From Rhynchonema sp. JSB1_4 (Eukaryota > Nematoda > Chromadorea > Monhysterida > Xyalidae): a DNA stretch of 64,000 nucleotides. The notes under the pieces were generated by a model, which was not told the DNA's origin, ran no database searches, and worked only from the letters and a program-made list of their open reading frames with translations. The position numbers were made by a program, and so were the translations under genes. The stretch lies in contig JASAMV010008123.1 in NCBI GenBank assembly GCA_030248065.1, forward strand, positions 1 through 64,000, read 5' to 3'. Below are positions 1-12,621 of the stretch, piece by piece (position 1 is the first letter of the stretch; each line of letters starts with the position of its first letter).

Positions 1-448
1 TATGTAAATTATTAAAAAAATTAAAATTCTTGTAAATACTCAAAGGACTCAAAGCATAAATAATGAACAGAGCGGTTGTCACCTGACCACAAACTGTAAA
101 AGAACACGCATTGTTCGTGAACAGGTGACAGGACCGGTTTACTTACATTTTTTGAGGGAAGCGTAGACTAGAAAAGTTACTACTTACGCTGCTATAAACT
201 CATGACTGTGTAGCACCTTATGTATTAGGTACATAGGTACTTATGCACCTCGTTGCCGCAGGTTGGTCGGTCAAAAATACTTTTTCTTGTATTTTGGGAA
301 CGTTCGAAAATATAGAGCACCACAGTTGCGTGTTTGTTATGGCTGTGGAATGCACCAATCGTTGACATGTTATGCTAAATACTGGAATGGAAAGATTGAA
401 CAATTTTAAGTCGCTGCTAATCTATATATGTATTTCCCAACAAATTTA
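1..448. other. AT-rich stretch, no gene seen
   Basis: No open frame with coding character. The only structure is a weak hairpin around 78-140, where GTCACCTG is answered by CAGGTGAC. I see no recognisable gene, RNA or element. Confidence 0.5.
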
Positions 449-818
449 TGCCGCTCTCTGACAAAAGCAAAAAGCAAAAAGTTTACTACACACTTTTTGC
501 TTTTTGCTTTTTGCTTTTGTCAGAGAGCAAAAGCAAAAAGCAAAAACTTGAAAAAAAAGCAAAAAGTCATCATGACTTTTTATGCCCAAAACCAGGCTGC
601 ACGAACCCGAAAATAAAAAATTACACATAGGTCTGGATGTCTGGAACACGCTAGTGTTTGCTGCTTGTGCGCGCTTCACAACTTTTTGCTTTTTGCTTTT
701 GCTCTCTGACAAAAGCAAAAAGCAAAAAGTTGACTTTTTGCTTTTGCTCTTTGACAAAAGCAAAAAGCAAAAAGTGTGCTGTGAACTTTTTGCTTTTTGC
801 TTTTGTCAGAGAGCGGCC
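449..818. mobile_element. TA-flanked inverted-repeat element (MITE) built from GCAAAAA repeats
   Basis: A 370 bp element. Its ends are inverted copies of GCCGCTCTCTGAC followed by AAAAGCAAAAAGC repeats. TA lies on each side (447-448 and 819-820), as expected for a Tc1/mariner-type target duplication. The GCTTTTT/AAAAAGC arms occur several times in both orientations, so the element can fold into several nested hairpins. Short open frames inside it are by-products of the 7-mer repeat. No transposase is present, so it would have to be mobilised in trans. Confidence 0.75.
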
Positions 819-3301
819 TAACTCGATAATCTTTTTAATTTCCACTGCGGTGAAGAAAGGCAGGGGTGCGTAGCGAAAGTCCCGAGCGAATTAACGATGT
901 TCTGATGCTTCTCCTACTGTGAAGCTGCTAAACGTCCAATACTTTAATAAATGTAAAAACTGCGCTTAAAAATTTTTACATTACATGTAAAAAAACGATA
1001 GAAAAAGAAAGGATTTTAATGCAACGTGCACTTTGTTAATACCACCTGACTACTCAAAGTTGGAAAAAGTTGGATAAGTTTATTATTGCGCCGGATACCT
1101 ATAGGTGTTTACGCAGCGTGCGCATGATAGAATTCAGTCATGTGATATATATGGTAGGAATAATGAATAACATCGGACTTACGTACATATACCTACAATG
1201 TGTGCATGTAGAATACCTGTTGTCACATGATACGGCAGATAACGATCTGAATTGTGATTGACGAGATGAGATTGTGAAACTTAAGAAACACTGTGAATAA
1301 TTCCGTTTTTTTGCTCAGAACTGGAAAACAGTATAGTTGTTCAATTTATTCACTGTTGCAAATGATTGTCAATCTCAGCGGCACAGAGTGGCCCATAGAC
1401 TGAATAGTGGCGTTTCAACAACAGTGTCGGCTGGTGGTGGAGAATAGTGTGCCAAGCATAAACCAGGAAACAAAGTATTGAAACCCCGTGCTGTGATAAG
1501 TTATTTATTGCAAATAAACCATTCACGGAAGATATGCTTGCAGAGATTCACATGTTCCTGCGTGCCATTCAAACTTTGCCTCTGGCACACAAAGTGAGAC
1601 AGAAATACTGTATTGTCGTCAGTCTGCTCACTAAGTTTCAGCTGCACACCCTACAAAATCAACCATTAATTTAATTTTCTTACCACTATTCACAAGGCAA
1701 ACGAAAGAAATTATGAGAAAAGTTTTATAGGGAAATATGAAGCACACTCAATAAAAATTTATTACTGGCATATGTTTTAATAACGACAAATGGTTTTGAA
1801 CCTACGTAAGTTCCGTGCTCCTGCAGGTATATTAAGGCAAAAAGCGCATGAAACATCAGCAAATGGGCGACAGGAAATTATTGCAGTTTTGCGGATTCCG
1901 CCACTGCAAGCCAAAAAACAAATACCTCAAAAAAATGAGGGTATATCAGAAACAACCAATTTGAAAAAAGTCCTACAGGCTCATACTCACGGTTCGCTAT
2001 AAAGAGTGAGTAAAACATCAGCGGCCAGCCTACATACAGTGTGAAATAATGCAGATACCAAGTCAAAAAGTGCGTATCATTCGATTCGTCGTGGCATTAT
2101 CGCGGTGGTATAAGTGATTTTTTTTATTCGAAAGACCATGTTAAAGAGGTTCCTTGAACGAATATGCAACCGATCCGGAATAAAAATAGGAGAAACATTC
2201 AAATTGGCCCAAGATGCTGTCCAACAACCAGCAGTAAGCACAAGAAAGCGACGCACACAAATCAAGATCGAATAAAGCGCGATCATTAAATAAACACGAC
2301 CACATTCTGATGTTCGAATCGAACAGCTTGCGCATTTGGCTTCTTTCGGTGGGTGCAAAACAGAAGCCCAATCTCTGGCAGTGTGTGTGTGATAGGCACA
2401 ATGTCAGACATGCAGCAGCAAAGCACAATCGATTAGAGATCAATTTGAATGCATGCGCAGACATTGGTGTGCACGAAATAGTGTGCACGCGCGTGCATTT
2501 GGTCACATGGGGGTCAATTATCGGTAGGTATAATAATATATGGGCGGGCATGTTGTGTGTGAGTGGAAAGCGCGCTTTTTGAATCAGGGCACATTCGAAA
2601 ATCAGAAATTACAAATTAGCGCTAACAGAACCATCGCAGACCAAGTTTGGAAACGCAAGTAAAGACACGCTTAAAAATGCTTTTGTCACGTGCCATGGGA
2701 AAAAAACGTAAAAACATACACGCACATGTACATTCAAAACCGGGTTGGGAGGAAAAAACGCAGCACACGGTACATGACAGATGAAGTATAACGCTGCAAT
2801 AGTGGTGAAGTGAGGGCAACGAATCACATGAGTTTGTTTGGTGCAGTTGGTGTGCTGGTTGTTATAGAATGTTTGAAACATCAGCATGCATAACAGAGGT
2901 GCCCACAGTTGCACAATCTAGTGCAGTGATGGTACCCAATAAATGATATTTCTTGGTGCACTATATGTACGTGAGAGTGCGTTGACCACCACAAGCAAGC
3001 AACGCTCACTGAATGACATGAGAGAAATGTGCACAAAGCGGGACGCATTATTTTTGTTCAGGTTCCACTATCACTTGTGGGGATCCTGGCCTGGGCACAG
3101 AAACACAGGCCTAAACGCGCAATAATGTGGAGCGCATGTGCACACAGGGACCAGTGAAACAATGGGCGTGCATGAATGAAATTCTGGGCATGGATGTCAG
3201 TGTAGCGTAGAGACATGGCTAGATCAAGGCTGCCCGTTGTTCTGCAGCGTTTGCTGAGAGACCTGTGTCCAATCCAGAATTCTAAGCACTGCGGCATGGA
3301 C
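819..3301. other. Intergenic, no gene recognised
   Basis: No exon with family resemblance and no convincing splice-bounded frame. A short stretch at about 1945-1980 resembles a stretch at about 32665-32705 (both contain AAACAACCAATTT and AAAAAAGTCCT), which suggests shared repeat DNA. Another part, about 2330-3300, is rich in TGTGCA-like words without clear ends. Confidence 0.4.
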
Positions 3302-4065
3302 CAGGGTTGGATTAAAAAAAAGTAAAATTTTTTTTGTAAAAAAAATTTTTTTTTTAAAAAAAAAAGACTTTTTTATTTTAAAATTTTAAAAAGTAAGTCC
3401 ACTTTTTTTTATTATTTTTCCCCTTTTTTCGTTATTTTCTCACTTTTTTAAGGTAAAAATGTATGTTTTCATGCGTTTTATTGCTCATCATTCTCAAAAA
3501 ATCGCCTGCGGCGCTTATATTTCAGTTTAAAACGGCGTTGTAATGGACTCATACAGTTCCCAGACATCCCAACAATCGCTGCACGTATAATATAGGACAC
3601 CCCATATACTGTGCAGTTATTGAGCTATCGACGTAAGCTATCGACAGACTCCACTTTGATCGCCTATTTGCAGTTGTGTGGATTTGTCATTTGTTGCTTT
3701 TGTCACACAACGTGAGTGTGGTGTAACTCTTTATCTCTCTTCAAATTTATCCCCAAATTCACAAACAGAAGGTTGGTCTTCCCTTTGTCATATATGCCCA
3801 CAGAGTTACCTTCGGGCGGGTTCTCAAATTATGACCAAATGGGCTAGATCGCAGGTGATCGACATAAACATGCAAGTCAGTGGAGAAGTTCTCTTTAGTG
3901 TCCCTCAAAACATACCTAAGTAACATGATTTCAGAAATTTCATTTTTCTAGAAACCAATTTTTTGGGGGTCCGGAATAAAAAAAGTGATTTTTAAAAAAA
4001 AATTTTAAAAAGTTTTTTTTTAAAAAAAAAAGTTCGATAATAAAAAATTTTTTAATCCAACCCTG
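3302..4065. mobile_element. hAT-type non-autonomous element (CAGGGTTGG ends)
   Basis: About 764 bp bounded by inverted CAGGGTTGGATTAAAA and TTTTAATCCAACCCTG. The flanks are GGCATGGAC on the left and GGCATGACC on the right, an imperfect copy of the roughly 8 bp target duplication of hAT transposons. The subterminal parts are A/T homopolymer-rich. No transposase frame is visible. It shares its ends with the elements at 16368 and 22891. Confidence 0.75.
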
Positions 4066-6095
4066 GGCATGACCAAGCCAACTGACGGTACCAAAGAATA
4101 CTCGTGACGATGTACATAATAAGATGATGATCATCACTCGCCTCACCAAGCAGAGCAACTCTGCAGCGGGGACAAAAATGGCCTTTTTTGCGTCTCTGGA
4201 CTCTATTCTGATGCACAAAGAAGATACCTACATACATTGTGTGTTATCTCTCGGTTAAGCGCTGAGCGGGTTACAACCACAAGGATCGATTTTGTCCTTT
4301 CCACGCCGACATGAATGCAAAGAGGTGTGGACTATTAATGGGAAGAGCATAATTGGATTGACCCATCCCTAAAGGAATGCTCATTCAACCCCTAAAACCA
4401 TTCGCGAGGCCACGCACCATCTTCATGTCGTTTTTTGCGTCTTTTTTGATGTTTGGTTCCGCAAAAATGTCTACACTCTGAACGCAGGCAAACAACCAAA
4501 CTGGCGGATAACGTGCAAATAACACGAAATTTTAGTGCACAATGTGATGAAAAGAGAAAATCAAACAAAGAAACGGGAAACAGAACATTAAAAATAGTAA
4601 AAAAACCTTTCAAGGTCACATGACGCGACTACGCTGGAGCTCCAGGCCCTGGAGCAGGACCTATTGTGTACGTCAACAGAAAAATAGCAAACGAGAGAGG
4701 TTACGAAAAGGACGCGCGATACTCTCGCAAGAACGGGAGAATAAACGACTGAATTGGCACTAAACGAAGGTAGATTTGGATGTTTCAAGCAGATAATGGA
4801 CATTGTAATCAGTACATAAGACTATGTTGTGACTTGTCCTCTATTGCCTCTTCACGGGATACGTATACATATGTAGGGTACCTATGAACGTATAGATGTG
4901 TCCTCTTCAGTGCATGTATTTATTCACGTGCAAAACATCACGTGAACACAAGGCAATGTGGGTGTTGTGTGTACCTGGTACTGAGGCTCTTGATGGTTTT
5001 TCGAACCTATTTTTCTGACTTCTTCCACACAATAGAAGCGTGTCACAAAACTTATCGCGTATTTCAAATCAGTGTGCACTGGGCCGGCCAGGTGTTTTTT
5101 CGCGCACAAACACAAAAGTTTTATAACTTGTTCGAAAAAACTGTCGCGCACTTTTGAACGCCTGCTTTCCTGCTCACGTGTTATTTATCAGTATGGTTTT
5201 TAGGTCTGTTGTCTAGTTCGGGTTTGAACTGCGTGTGGTAAGAGGGGAAACTTTGGGAGCAGCTAGCGAAAACGAGATGAACGGGCAAGATTTTGAAGGC
5301 GTTTTCAAAATCTTAGCGACAGCGTTCCAATGCGAGAACCATTTGTATAAGTGTCCATTTTGCTTCAAAATGTTGAAAGGTGACGGAAGTGTGAAAAAAG
5401 CGGGATTCGTTCCCAATCGATATCGTACACAATAATTGCAATCTTAAACTCAGGTAGCCGTGTGTAGCTTTGAGAAACACAATACATACGTATTTACTCA
5501 ACGCGCAATTTTCCCTTGCTAGTGTCTTCTCCAAAAGCTCAAACGAACAGCACTTGCAGCAGTTCGTGCCGCGTTCTGCTGTCTGACGCAATAATGCGAA
5601 AAGTGACAAACGGGAAAAGGAAAATATGGCTGTTGTTCTTTTTTCTGACTGCACACTTGTCTGCTTGGATGGGCAGCCATAAAACAGAAGAAGATGGAAC
5701 TGTTGTTTGGAACTGAAACGGAACAGAGACGGAGGAGAAGAGAGTGCGCTAAACTTTTCGCACTCGTTTTGAGACGAGAGCAGGAAAAAGGACTTCCGCT
5801 GATGTATACTTTATGCATGTACTAGGTATACAGTACATAACTTTTGGGCGCACCCCAGCAGAAAGTAAAGGACATAATAAATGTAGTTATGGTGGTGTTT
5901 CACATGCTCGGGAATAAAAAGAGGAAAGAAAGTGTATGTATAGCTGCTGTGAAGATCTGATGCATGAAACACGGACTATGGCATTAGCTGCACATAAACT
6001 AGGTGACAAATATTTTTTGAACCTGTTCCCAGCTGAACAAAATTCACGAAGGCAAGACATTATCCAAGTCCACAGCCACCACATGTAAAACAGTA
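4066..6095. other. Intergenic, only weak small frames
   Basis: No conserved gene is recognised apart from the weak small frame at 5277-5435, listed separately. No tRNA-like cloverleaf or inverted element stands out. Confidence 0.4.
5277..5435 (+). CDS. Small hypothetical frame, 52 codons
   Basis: This open frame starts ATG AAC GGG and ends TAA. It encodes a short lysine-rich peptide with a CPFCF motif in its middle, which could be half of a zinc knuckle, and ends in NRYRTQ. I do not recognise the family. It may be a terminal exon of an unrecognised gene, because a CAG-type acceptor could lie upstream, or it may be chance. There is no neighbouring gene within several kilobases to lend context. 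Confidence 0.15.
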   Translation: MNGQDFEGVFKILATAFQCENHLYKCPFCFKMLKGDGSVKKAGFVPNRYRTQ

Positions 6096-7575
6096 AGGCC
6101 GCATTCACAATGCAAGCGGATTAGCGGATTAGCGGGCGAGATGCGCACGCTTTTGCATTCACAATGCAAAAAGCGGATTAGCGGGTTAGCGGATTAGCGG
6201 GCGAGCAACTTTTCACACCCGCTAATCCGCTAATCCGCTGCACGCGTGTGCATTCACAATGCAAAGCGGATTAGCCTGTTAGCGGATTAGCGGACCTGCT
6301 AATCCGCTTTTCACAATTAGAACTGGTTCTATTTTTTGCGGATTAGCACCGGAGGCGCACGTTCAGAAGTTTATTATTTGCCTTCAAAACATTTTCAGAG
6401 CACGAAAAAAGTGTATACATGAGCAGCTTAACCACCTGCGTTCATTGGAAACGTTTTTGTTGCAGGTTGATGTTTGGAAAAGAGATTTTTTTACGACGTA
6501 TAGTATCATTATCGCGTTCAATTTCGACTCTACACGACATGGTTGCAAAATGCTGTATTGCAGTGCTTGCTGTTTTTTCCGACGGGCTTTGCATCGTGGC
6601 GAAAGTAAAGCCAGCCAGCCAGCCACTAAATAAATAACTTGCATTGAACAATCAATGCGAGAATGCGATTCAACTCATTCACATTTTGCCACAGCGGCCA
6701 ACTATTTTTACACGGTTTCATATGAAAACAAAAAACTAAAAATAATGTACAGTAAAGTCCATGGGCGGTGTCGTACACGCTCCCTATCATTCAGCAGGCC
6801 AGCGCGCTACCGCTGCGCTTCGCTGCTCTGCATCGATCATGCCATAAAGTGAGTGATAAACCTATCAGCGTGTAAACTGCAAGTCTGTGTTGCGCTAAAC
6901 TAGACAGCGCAGTGCTTTATGATGTCACACACGCGAAGGTTTGTTCGCGCATAAACACTGCGTCCTGAGGCGCATGTGGTCGAAATTTGGCTAATATTAC
7001 AATGGTCAACTCAAGTGGTCCAACTTCAAGTGGTTCACTTCGTCAACTCACAGCAGTCCCAAATAAATGCGAGAAATAATACATGGCATTTGGGGTGAGT
7101 TGACGAATCTACAATGTAAGTTGACAAAGTGATTCGACCACTTGAGTTGACCACTCTAATATACGCCAATGTGTTATTCGTGCTATTTTCGTGATCGGTG
7201 TTCCTATATTTCTGTTTATTGGTTGGAAATGCTGCAATCCAATGAAACATTCAGAATAACAACATTTGATCGATTTGATGCGTGTAATTTGCCATTTGTT
7301 GAACAATGAAAGACACAAACAACAAAATTTTAAAGTAAATCTACTTTTTCACCTAAACTCGGACAACGTGCATTGTGAGCGCAAACACTTTTTGCGGATT
7401 AGCGGATTAGCGGGTTAGCGGATTAGCGGGTCTCCAATTAGCTGACCCGCTAATCCGCTTTTTCAATGTCCATTGTGAATGCAAAAGCGTGCGCGAAAAG
7501 CGGGCCCGCTAATCCGCAACCCGCTAATCCGCTAATCCGCTAACGCGCTAATCCGCTGCATTGTGAATGCGGCCT
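6096..7575. mobile_element. 1.48 kb TA-flanked element with GCGGATTAGC-repeat arms
   Basis: The ends are inverted copies of AGGCCGCATTCACAATGC, flanked by TA (6094-6095 and 7576-7577). Each arm is an array of GCGGATTAGC and its variants, punctuated by TTCACAATGC (near 6104, 6155 and 6251 on the left, and as the complement near 7465 and 7560 on the right). The middle is unique AT-rich DNA with no recognisable protein, apart from a nested element at 7004-7152. The structure resembles a foldback or MITE-like transposon moved in trans by a TA-targeting transposase. Confidence 0.8.
7004..7152. mobile_element. Small nested inverted-repeat element
   Basis: GGTCAACTCAAGTGG at the left is answered by CCACTTGAGTTGACC at the right, giving about 149 bp that can fold on itself. 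It lies inside the larger element at 6096-7575, so it is either a later insertion or an internal palindrome of that family. No clear target duplication was found. Confidence 0.5.
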
Positions 7576-7577
7576 TA

Positions 7578-10500
7578 GGTATGTACATAGCTCAGCAGCT
7601 AACATTTTATGCGCGTTTCTCTGAAGAAAATGTTCGAAACCTTTTCACCTCTGCGTTTGCAGTTAATGCATTACAACACAACACAATGAAACCGCGCATC
7701 TTTATCTTGTTGTGGTTTAAGAATACAGTATGCGAAAGCTATAAGCATATACAGTATAATGTGCTTCATTTTCGGCAGCGCGTCAGACACAGCTGACACA
7801 GGAGCTACGAAGCAGCAACAGCAGCGAGCGCCACCAATATTCACTAAACTGGTTTACTTTCACAAAACGGAGAAGGGTGTAGTATGTGCATCATGACGTG
7901 GCTTTGGTGTGATCACAACACAGAAAACGAAAATTTGCAGACCGGAGGCTTGAAAAAACAACTGCAAAGGCAAACTTTTTGAAGACGACCTTGATGGAGG
8001 ATTCAGGTTGCGACACAAAAGAACACGAACATTGAACCTGAACAGCCTGTTTGATGCACAATTTGGTGGTTCTCGGAAAGTTTCTGCAGCAAAAAAACGT
8101 GCAGCCCTGTCTGGCTCGTTTCGTTCGGAACTGAATTACGTAAAGCCGGTACCGACGTAAAAGCTCAACTCATTCCAGCTGTTTTCTGAGTGAAAAAAGC
8201 TGTGAGCTATGGGTATTGGGCAGCATAATGTGACCCAAATGTGACACTGCATTCAGTGTAGTCAGCACATGGGGTGACCGAAAAACGCTTCATCAACACA
8301 GCTTAGACACCATCTGAAATCTTCTAACCGAATTTCTTTCACGTCAAAGATGGATAGAGCACAAGCTAGATATGTGTGTAAGCACAGGGGGAGATTCATC
8401 GTGGCAAGTGAGCAAATATACAACGTGCATAAACATTGAAAACCCTCACAACCTAGAGTCCGCACATTTTCATTGTTTGTGTACCTAACAAGCACGAGGC
8501 CACAAAGCCAACAAAAGCTAGGACCTAAGGTGTGAATAAGTGAAGTTTATAGCTGCCGGACCGCCCAAAATACACAACACAATGGCACCTATGGCACAAA
8601 GAAAGCTGGACGTCAATAGCATTTGACCTCGGGCAACGATTTCGTAATATTTTGATAGATTGGGTGCGCAGCTGTGAGCCAAAAAAGTAGCGAAAGGTGC
8701 AAAACGCATTCGCCTTACGCACAATAAATAGGTCGTAATTCCGCAGGTTTTGTGTGCAAAATCCCAACTCACTTTTGTATCAGCCGTCAAGCAGTAATAC
8801 ATCATCCGTAATAACGAGAGCCAATCAAAAAAGCCAGAAGCTAACGACACCACCAGCAAGGCAGGATTATAGAGTCGTGTACCACCGGGTATCAATTGTA
8901 TGGAGCAGAAGCCGCATAGAGAGCGGGAGAAACCAAAAACCACATGACCAAACCTCTAGTGCTCCGTAACCGTGGCTCGAATAAAAATATAGGACGCCGA
9001 AAATATATTGCACACATCAGAAAGCATACACCAAGAAACATACAAATGCAGGCGCAAGGCGCTTGTGTCCCAACGAGAGGCAAGTGGAAATTGGAGCTAT
9101 GTATGTATAATGGCTTTAGGGGCATATGGCGCATGTGTGGTTCCACACGTGCAAGCAATAGAGCTGTATGCCTATGCACATGTATGCATCTGTGTCTAAC
9201 ACTAGGGTGGTTCAGTGGACCTCACTGCAAGATTATGGGCCGAATTTCAAAGTGGTTCCCAATACTCGAATTCTGCGCGCGCACATACATACAGAGACCA
9301 AGCAAGCATTTTGGGACACCCACGGTGTGCATAAAAGCGGGACTACTCTTGTGCACCACCAATGTACTACTAACCCGCCAGCCCCGGGCCCGGCGCTGTT
9401 ACAGCTGTATTGCGCGTGTGCTACATGCAGCTTATACGCTTCGTGCGGAACTGGGCTGGCTGTGCTTACGGCTCACATGCAGTAACCTACAACACTACAC
9501 ATCAGTATTGACGTACACAGCGACCACAGGGTATGTTGAGCGAATATGCACATGTGCATGGAAGTAAAATGCGGGGTTACGCTGTGAATGAATTTTTAAA
9601 GCCGGGGCTAATCAAAGATAATTCTGCGCGAACACGAAATGCTTGATCTCACGAGGTTGGCCCGGGTTCTGTGCTTTCACCATCCATTGTGCGCTTGCGA
9701 TCTCAGGCAAATAAACACGCGTCAGTATTATCTGCGTCCGAAACAAAGATGCATGAATGAAAATCCATGTAAAATGGCCGTTTCTGGCTTTTACGAACAC
9801 GAGGATTGCACACGAGTGCAGCCGCTCTGTATGCTGTGTTGCCACAACAGAACATTAGCTCGTGACTGAACAGAGCAGGATAAGCACATATTATACGTTA
9901 TAAACAATTGTGCAACTAAAAAAGAGTAGGTCAGTCAGTGCTCTACCTATACACAGTCCACACCGTAAACTGGTGCTGTGATCGCTATAATTTTAGCTCT
10001 ACCGTGCTTTGCTCCCGTCAAACAGATTATCCGGGAACGCTCTATGCTTGCGAAACATAATCAATGACAATTATTTCCATTCGCGTTTACGGCTGCACAG
10101 CTATGCCCAGGCCCTAAATTTATGAAAGGAATGATTTCACCTTTCACATTATCAATGATCTTCATTTGGAATTTTCGGCACTTGTGTTTTGCAAATTATG
10201 TACCACATTTGAGAGTAAATGTACATAATGACACTGTAAAACAAGCATTGGCAACCGCAAACGTGGAGCAATAATGTTCCTGGTGCACCTAAAATGTATG
10301 AGGATGTTTAGCAAGCAGTCATGGGCACGTGGCATCTGGTTATGCACACACAAACTCTGAATATTTACGTGCATTCTTGTATTTATTTCACATTTAATTT
10401 TACTGCAAAATGAGGTTGAAAACTGGTTCATAGGGACAGTCAGCCTGGCTGACTGTTGCATTGAATTGAACGGAGGCATTCCTGGTCAGTTGGAGCAACT

Positions 10501-10579
10501 GAAAACTTTGTCTTGTTCTAATGTAGTCTACGCACGTGCCACGTGCGCATACTTGGTCGTCGTCGCGCTATCCAAGTGT
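7578..10579. other. Intergenic, no confident gene
   Basis: Long open frames occur at 8518-8943 (minus) and 8944-9567 (plus), but neither shows a recognised motif. The plus-strand frame is cysteine- and arginine-rich, low-order sequence and is probably chance. The minus-strand one is listed separately because it is hydrophobic. Confidence 0.35.
8518..8943 (-). CDS. Possible multi-pass membrane exon, hypothetical
   Basis: An open frame of about 141 codons on the minus strand without an obvious ATG at its upstream end (the first Met pair lies near codon 46), so it would be an internal exon or a partial gene. It contains three or four hydrophobic segments: one near LLVVSLASGFFDWLSLL, one near TYLLCVRRM, and one near LTSSFLCAIGAIVLCILGG. 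It ends in a stop shortly after the last. The pattern suits a small membrane protein, but I recognise no family. It could equally be a chance open frame. Confidence 0.2.
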   Translation of the reverse strand: MVFGFSRSLCGFCSIQLIPGGTRLYNPALLVVSLASGFFDWLSLLRMMYYCLTADTKVSWDFAHKTCGITTYLLCVRRMRFAPFATFLAHSCAPNLSKYYEIVARGQMLLTSSFLCAIGAIVLCILGGPAAINFTYSHLRS

Positions 10580-11473
10580 GGCTGCCTTCACAATGCACGC
10601 GCGTTTGCGCATTTGCGCACGAAACTGATGCGCATTTGTGTTCACAATGCATTTGCGCGTTTGCGCATCTGCGCGTTTGCGCGCGGAGCTCGTGCGCATG
10701 CGCAAACGCGCACGCGCATTTGTGTTCACAATGCATTTGCGCGTTTGCGCGTCTGCGCGTTTTTGACGCGCAAACGCGCAAAAATACGATTAGGATTGGT
10801 TCTAATTTTGCGTGCGCGTTTGGCTTGCCCGAGCTGCCTGAAGCAAAGAAACATTATTATTTCAACAAATTATATTTTAAAAACGATATGGCCACCAGTT
10901 ACGATCCTTTTACGTTTGTTGTTTTATCACTCAGCCATTGTTTACGTTTCATTTCAAAAGTCATTCTTTCACAGGAAGCAAAATGTCGAAAATTGTATTT
11001 TTCACAACTTGTCGTGTTTGTTTCTTGTTCGTATGCTTTTCTTTGAACAATTTCAATGGAATCGGGTGGAGGGTTCAACTTTTGTTCTGTTTGATAGTAA
11101 TTTTATGATTTTCTATCATTCGTTGCCAAAAAATATTCCGCAATCTGAAGTTTTCCTTTTAAAAATTACATCATGGGACAGCAAAGGTGAATGCTCATCA
11201 ACAGACGATGAGCCCAATCTCCCGCCGGACGCATGCCAGCCCGGTACGAATATGAAAATGCACAAAAACAACTATTCCAAATTTCATGCACAGGCTATTC
11301 TAATCTGATGCGCAAACGCGCATGTCCATTGTGAACACAGATGCGCACTGCGCGTTTGCGCGTGCGCGTTTGCGCATGAAATTTGCATTGTGAACACCAA
11401 TGCGCGTCAAAAAATGTGACGCGCAAACGCGCATGCGCAAACGCGCAAACGCGCATGCATTGTGAAGGCAGCC
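10580..11473. mobile_element. 894 bp element with GCGCAAACGC-repeat arms
   Basis: The ends are inverted copies of GGCTGCCTTCACAATGCA with TGT on both sides (10577-10579 and 11474-11476), a probable 3 bp target duplication. The arms are arrays of GCGCGTTTGCGC-type words in both orientations, separated by TTCACAATGC (near 10588, 10640 and 10727, and as the complement near 11327, 11386 and 11457). The centre, about 10830-11290, is unique AT-rich DNA. The open frames crossing it are artefacts of the repeat arms. The architecture matches the element at 6096 although the arm repeats differ. Confidence 0.75.
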
Positions 11474-12621
11474 TGTGTTATACCACTGTATATCCCCTAT
11501 TGCACGCAAGCCACGTGTATTTCATCGAACAAACACGTTGCCCAGCTGCGTTAGCACGAAATGTGCGTGGATGCGTTGACTGCAATAGAATTAGCCAAAT
11601 TTTTGTCACCACCATGCGTAGTATGCTTGATGTCCACAGTTACAGCATCGTGCAGAGTGCCTCTGCCTGCACCTAAAAATACACCTGACTTTCTCTCAAA
11701 TTGCCTTCCCAAAAGCGGAAAAAGAAAAACGTTCGAAAATGAAATCAAAGTGCATTAGCTGTTTTGATGGACTTGTGAACGAGACCGGTTTACGCTTCTG
11801 TTTATTAAATGACGTAAATTTGTCACGCCACAAAACGAATAAAAGTTCATGTTCGCAGTACCACCTACAATTTGTAACATGTCGCCTGAATTTATTGGTG
11901 TTGAGTTTTGCCCTGTCATAGGTTCACAATTTAGGTCAAGTTTCGCAATATTTGCTACAACGTGGCGTGTTTTTTTCTGATAACGCGAGCAGAAGCAGAC
12001 ACAAAGTCAAAATGGTTTCTTCTGAACCGTCGCGTCCGTTGGATAGACAAAACCATAGTTTGAATACGGACACGGCACACACACACGACAACTAACGGTT
12101 TGGTTTGGGAAAACTCACATCCCAGTAGAACAACATGATTAAATTTTTTTAATAGCTACATACATAGCTGTGCACATGACGATCTCAGTTTATTACAAGT
12201 TTTTTTTTCCGAGTCAAGATTTGATGAAAAAAGAACCAAAATTTTTTTTACCAATACAACCACTGGGTTCAAAAGCTTTTTTTGATCAACTGCTCGCACA
12301 TAGAAATTGTTTTACGAGAAAATTTTTTTGCCTCTATGCCCTGTAGAGGCATGGGCCAGTTGGTAAACGTGCCAACGCCGTACATCGCGCTTGTGCATTG
12401 TACATTGCACAACACCGGCTCATCACTCGGTCACGAATATGGACCGTGGAGAATGTGGAAAACTAGCTATGGGATTAAAACCACACACCCTGTAGTGTTC
12501 TCGAGTTCTCTACGTTCTCCACATTCTATAAAATTTCTATGACCCCTCAAACAAATAAATGCTTGCACACATGTCTGTTTCGTAATTGATCAGTACAAAT
12601 CTCAAGTTATTTTCCACAATG
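11474..12621. other. Intergenic, no gene seen
   Basis: No recognisable coding exon. A short inverted pair occurs near 12449 and 12515 (GAGAATGTGGA against TCCACATTCT), too weak to name. Confidence 0.4.

Noticed and set aside
428..873. KAKSKKQK / LLFAFCFC repeat frames
   Set aside because: Translations of the GCAAAAA / GCTTTTT repeat arms of the 449-818 element.
8944..9567. Open frame of 207 codons on the plus strand
   Set aside because: No family motif, uneven composition rich in Cys and Arg, no splice context, and competing frames on both strands. Treated as chance.
10466..11308. Open frame of 280 codons on the plus strand
   Set aside because: It runs through the GCGC-repeat arms and centre of a transposon; its apparent Ala/Arg/Cys repeats are translations of the arm words.
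11561..11758. Short frame resembling a small secreted protein
   Set aside because: No signal peptide pattern or motif, and it is overlapped by frames of equal length on the other strand.
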